This document shows, piece by piece, positions 63,797 to 64,000 of a DNA stretch of 64,000 nucleotides. Location: the NCBI GenBank assembly GCA_965200235.1, contig OZ241339.1:744001-808000 (forward strand), written 5' to 3'. The notes under the pieces were generated by a model that had not been told where the DNA came from, made no database searches, and was given only the letters and a program-made list of their open reading frames with translations. The translations under genes were made by a program, and so were the position numbers. The DNA comes from Azotimanducus chitobiosivorans. Lineage in GTDB: Bacteria > Pseudomonadota > Gammaproteobacteria > Pseudomonadales > Azotimanducaceae. Position 1 is the stretch's first letter, and each line of letters starts with the position of its first letter.

Positions 63797-64000
63797 GAAC
63801 CCGAGTCAAGATATGCGGCGTCAAGCGCGGCGAGGATGCGCTGTGCGCGGCGCGCTGCGGTGCGGATGCCGTCGGCGCCGTGTTTATTGCAGGCAGCGCG
63901 CGCGAACTGCCAATCACCCAAGTGCGTTGGGTCTTTGGTGTCTTGCCGCCGTTTGTCTCGCGTATTGGATTGTTTCGAAATGCCGAGCCAGCGTTCGTTC
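63793..64000 (+). CDS. trpF: Phosphoribosylanthranilate isomerase, N-terminal part (cut by window end)
   Basis: 69 codons visible from ATG 63793. RVKICGVKRGEDALCAARC with the catalytic Cys in KICG, GADAVGAVFIAGSAREL (the phosphate loop) and SRIGLFRNAEP agree with TrpF, third step of tryptophan synthesis. The truA-trpF order is standard. The rest, and probably trpB-trpA, lies beyond 64000. Confidence 0.9.
   Translation, partial: MRTRVKICGVKRGEDALCAARCGADAVGAVFIAGSARELPITQVRWVFGVLPPFVSRIGLFRNAEPAFV

Overview
The window reads as a chromosome segment (about 60% GC by eye) of a gammaproteobacterium. The evidence is gene order: clpS-clpA with infA, exbB-exbD-kdsB-murB, a long RNase E gene with a long leader, sdhCDAB-sucAB-lpd-sucCD opposite gltA, and aroC-leuCDB-asd-truA-trpF. 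I cannot assign a genus. Three features are unusual for this class: a mevalonate operon, a sterol 14-demethylase next to a sterol reductase, and a PdsS/PdsR-type two-component pair. No rRNA, tRNA, CRISPR array or transposase gene was seen.

Layout. 1-3350: an ExbD-like gene, a dead DUF3604 gene broken by a small inverted-repeat element, and a membrane PPIase. 3700-12000: clpS-clpA, infA, a radical SAM protein, exbB-exbD-kdsB, an SDR and murB. 12100-14560: an AT-richer type II restriction-modification pair next to rne. 17500-26450: an alkylsulfatase-like MBL protein, a cyclase, a GCS2 ligase, an AstE-like hydrolase and a molybdenum hydroxylase whose Moco and FAD parts are fused in an unusual order. 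26440-33800 (minus strand): an overlapping operon of amidase, mvaD, phosphomevalonate kinase, an HMG-CoA reductase::mevalonate kinase fusion, idi and a second MBL protein. 33970-37170: a sterol C14/C24 reductase-type membrane protein, CYP51, and a five-helix membrane protein that distantly resembles the sterol isomerase EBP. 37200-43830: a leader/terminator with a small membrane protein, rhodanese, PdsS/PdsR-like kinase and regulator, PnuC and a sugar-kinase-like phosphotransferase, and citrate synthase. 43990-56880: succinate dehydrogenase, 2-oxoglutarate dehydrogenase, succinyl-CoA synthetase and HtpG. 57000-64000: an AT-rich small membrane protein, an inverted-repeat element, then aroC-leuCDB-asd-truA-trpF (cut by the window end).

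How the genes work together. The mevalonate operon carries HMG-CoA to isopentenyl diphosphate and isomerises it. Right beside it and divergent lie CYP51, which opens a C14 double bond in sterols, and a reductase of the family that closes it. A third neighbour may be a double-bond isomerase. This suggests an isoprenoid-to-sterol tailoring locus, although squalene and lanosterol synthases are not in the window.

Small non-coding elements recur: one family at 2194, 6465 and (remnant) 36465; others at 9142, 26291 and 57409. The complete ones have inverted ends, internal stem-loops and a duplicated TA, and several sit exactly in stop codons of chromosomal genes. One destroyed a gene (DUF3604) and one appears to have given kdsB a new ribosome binding site.
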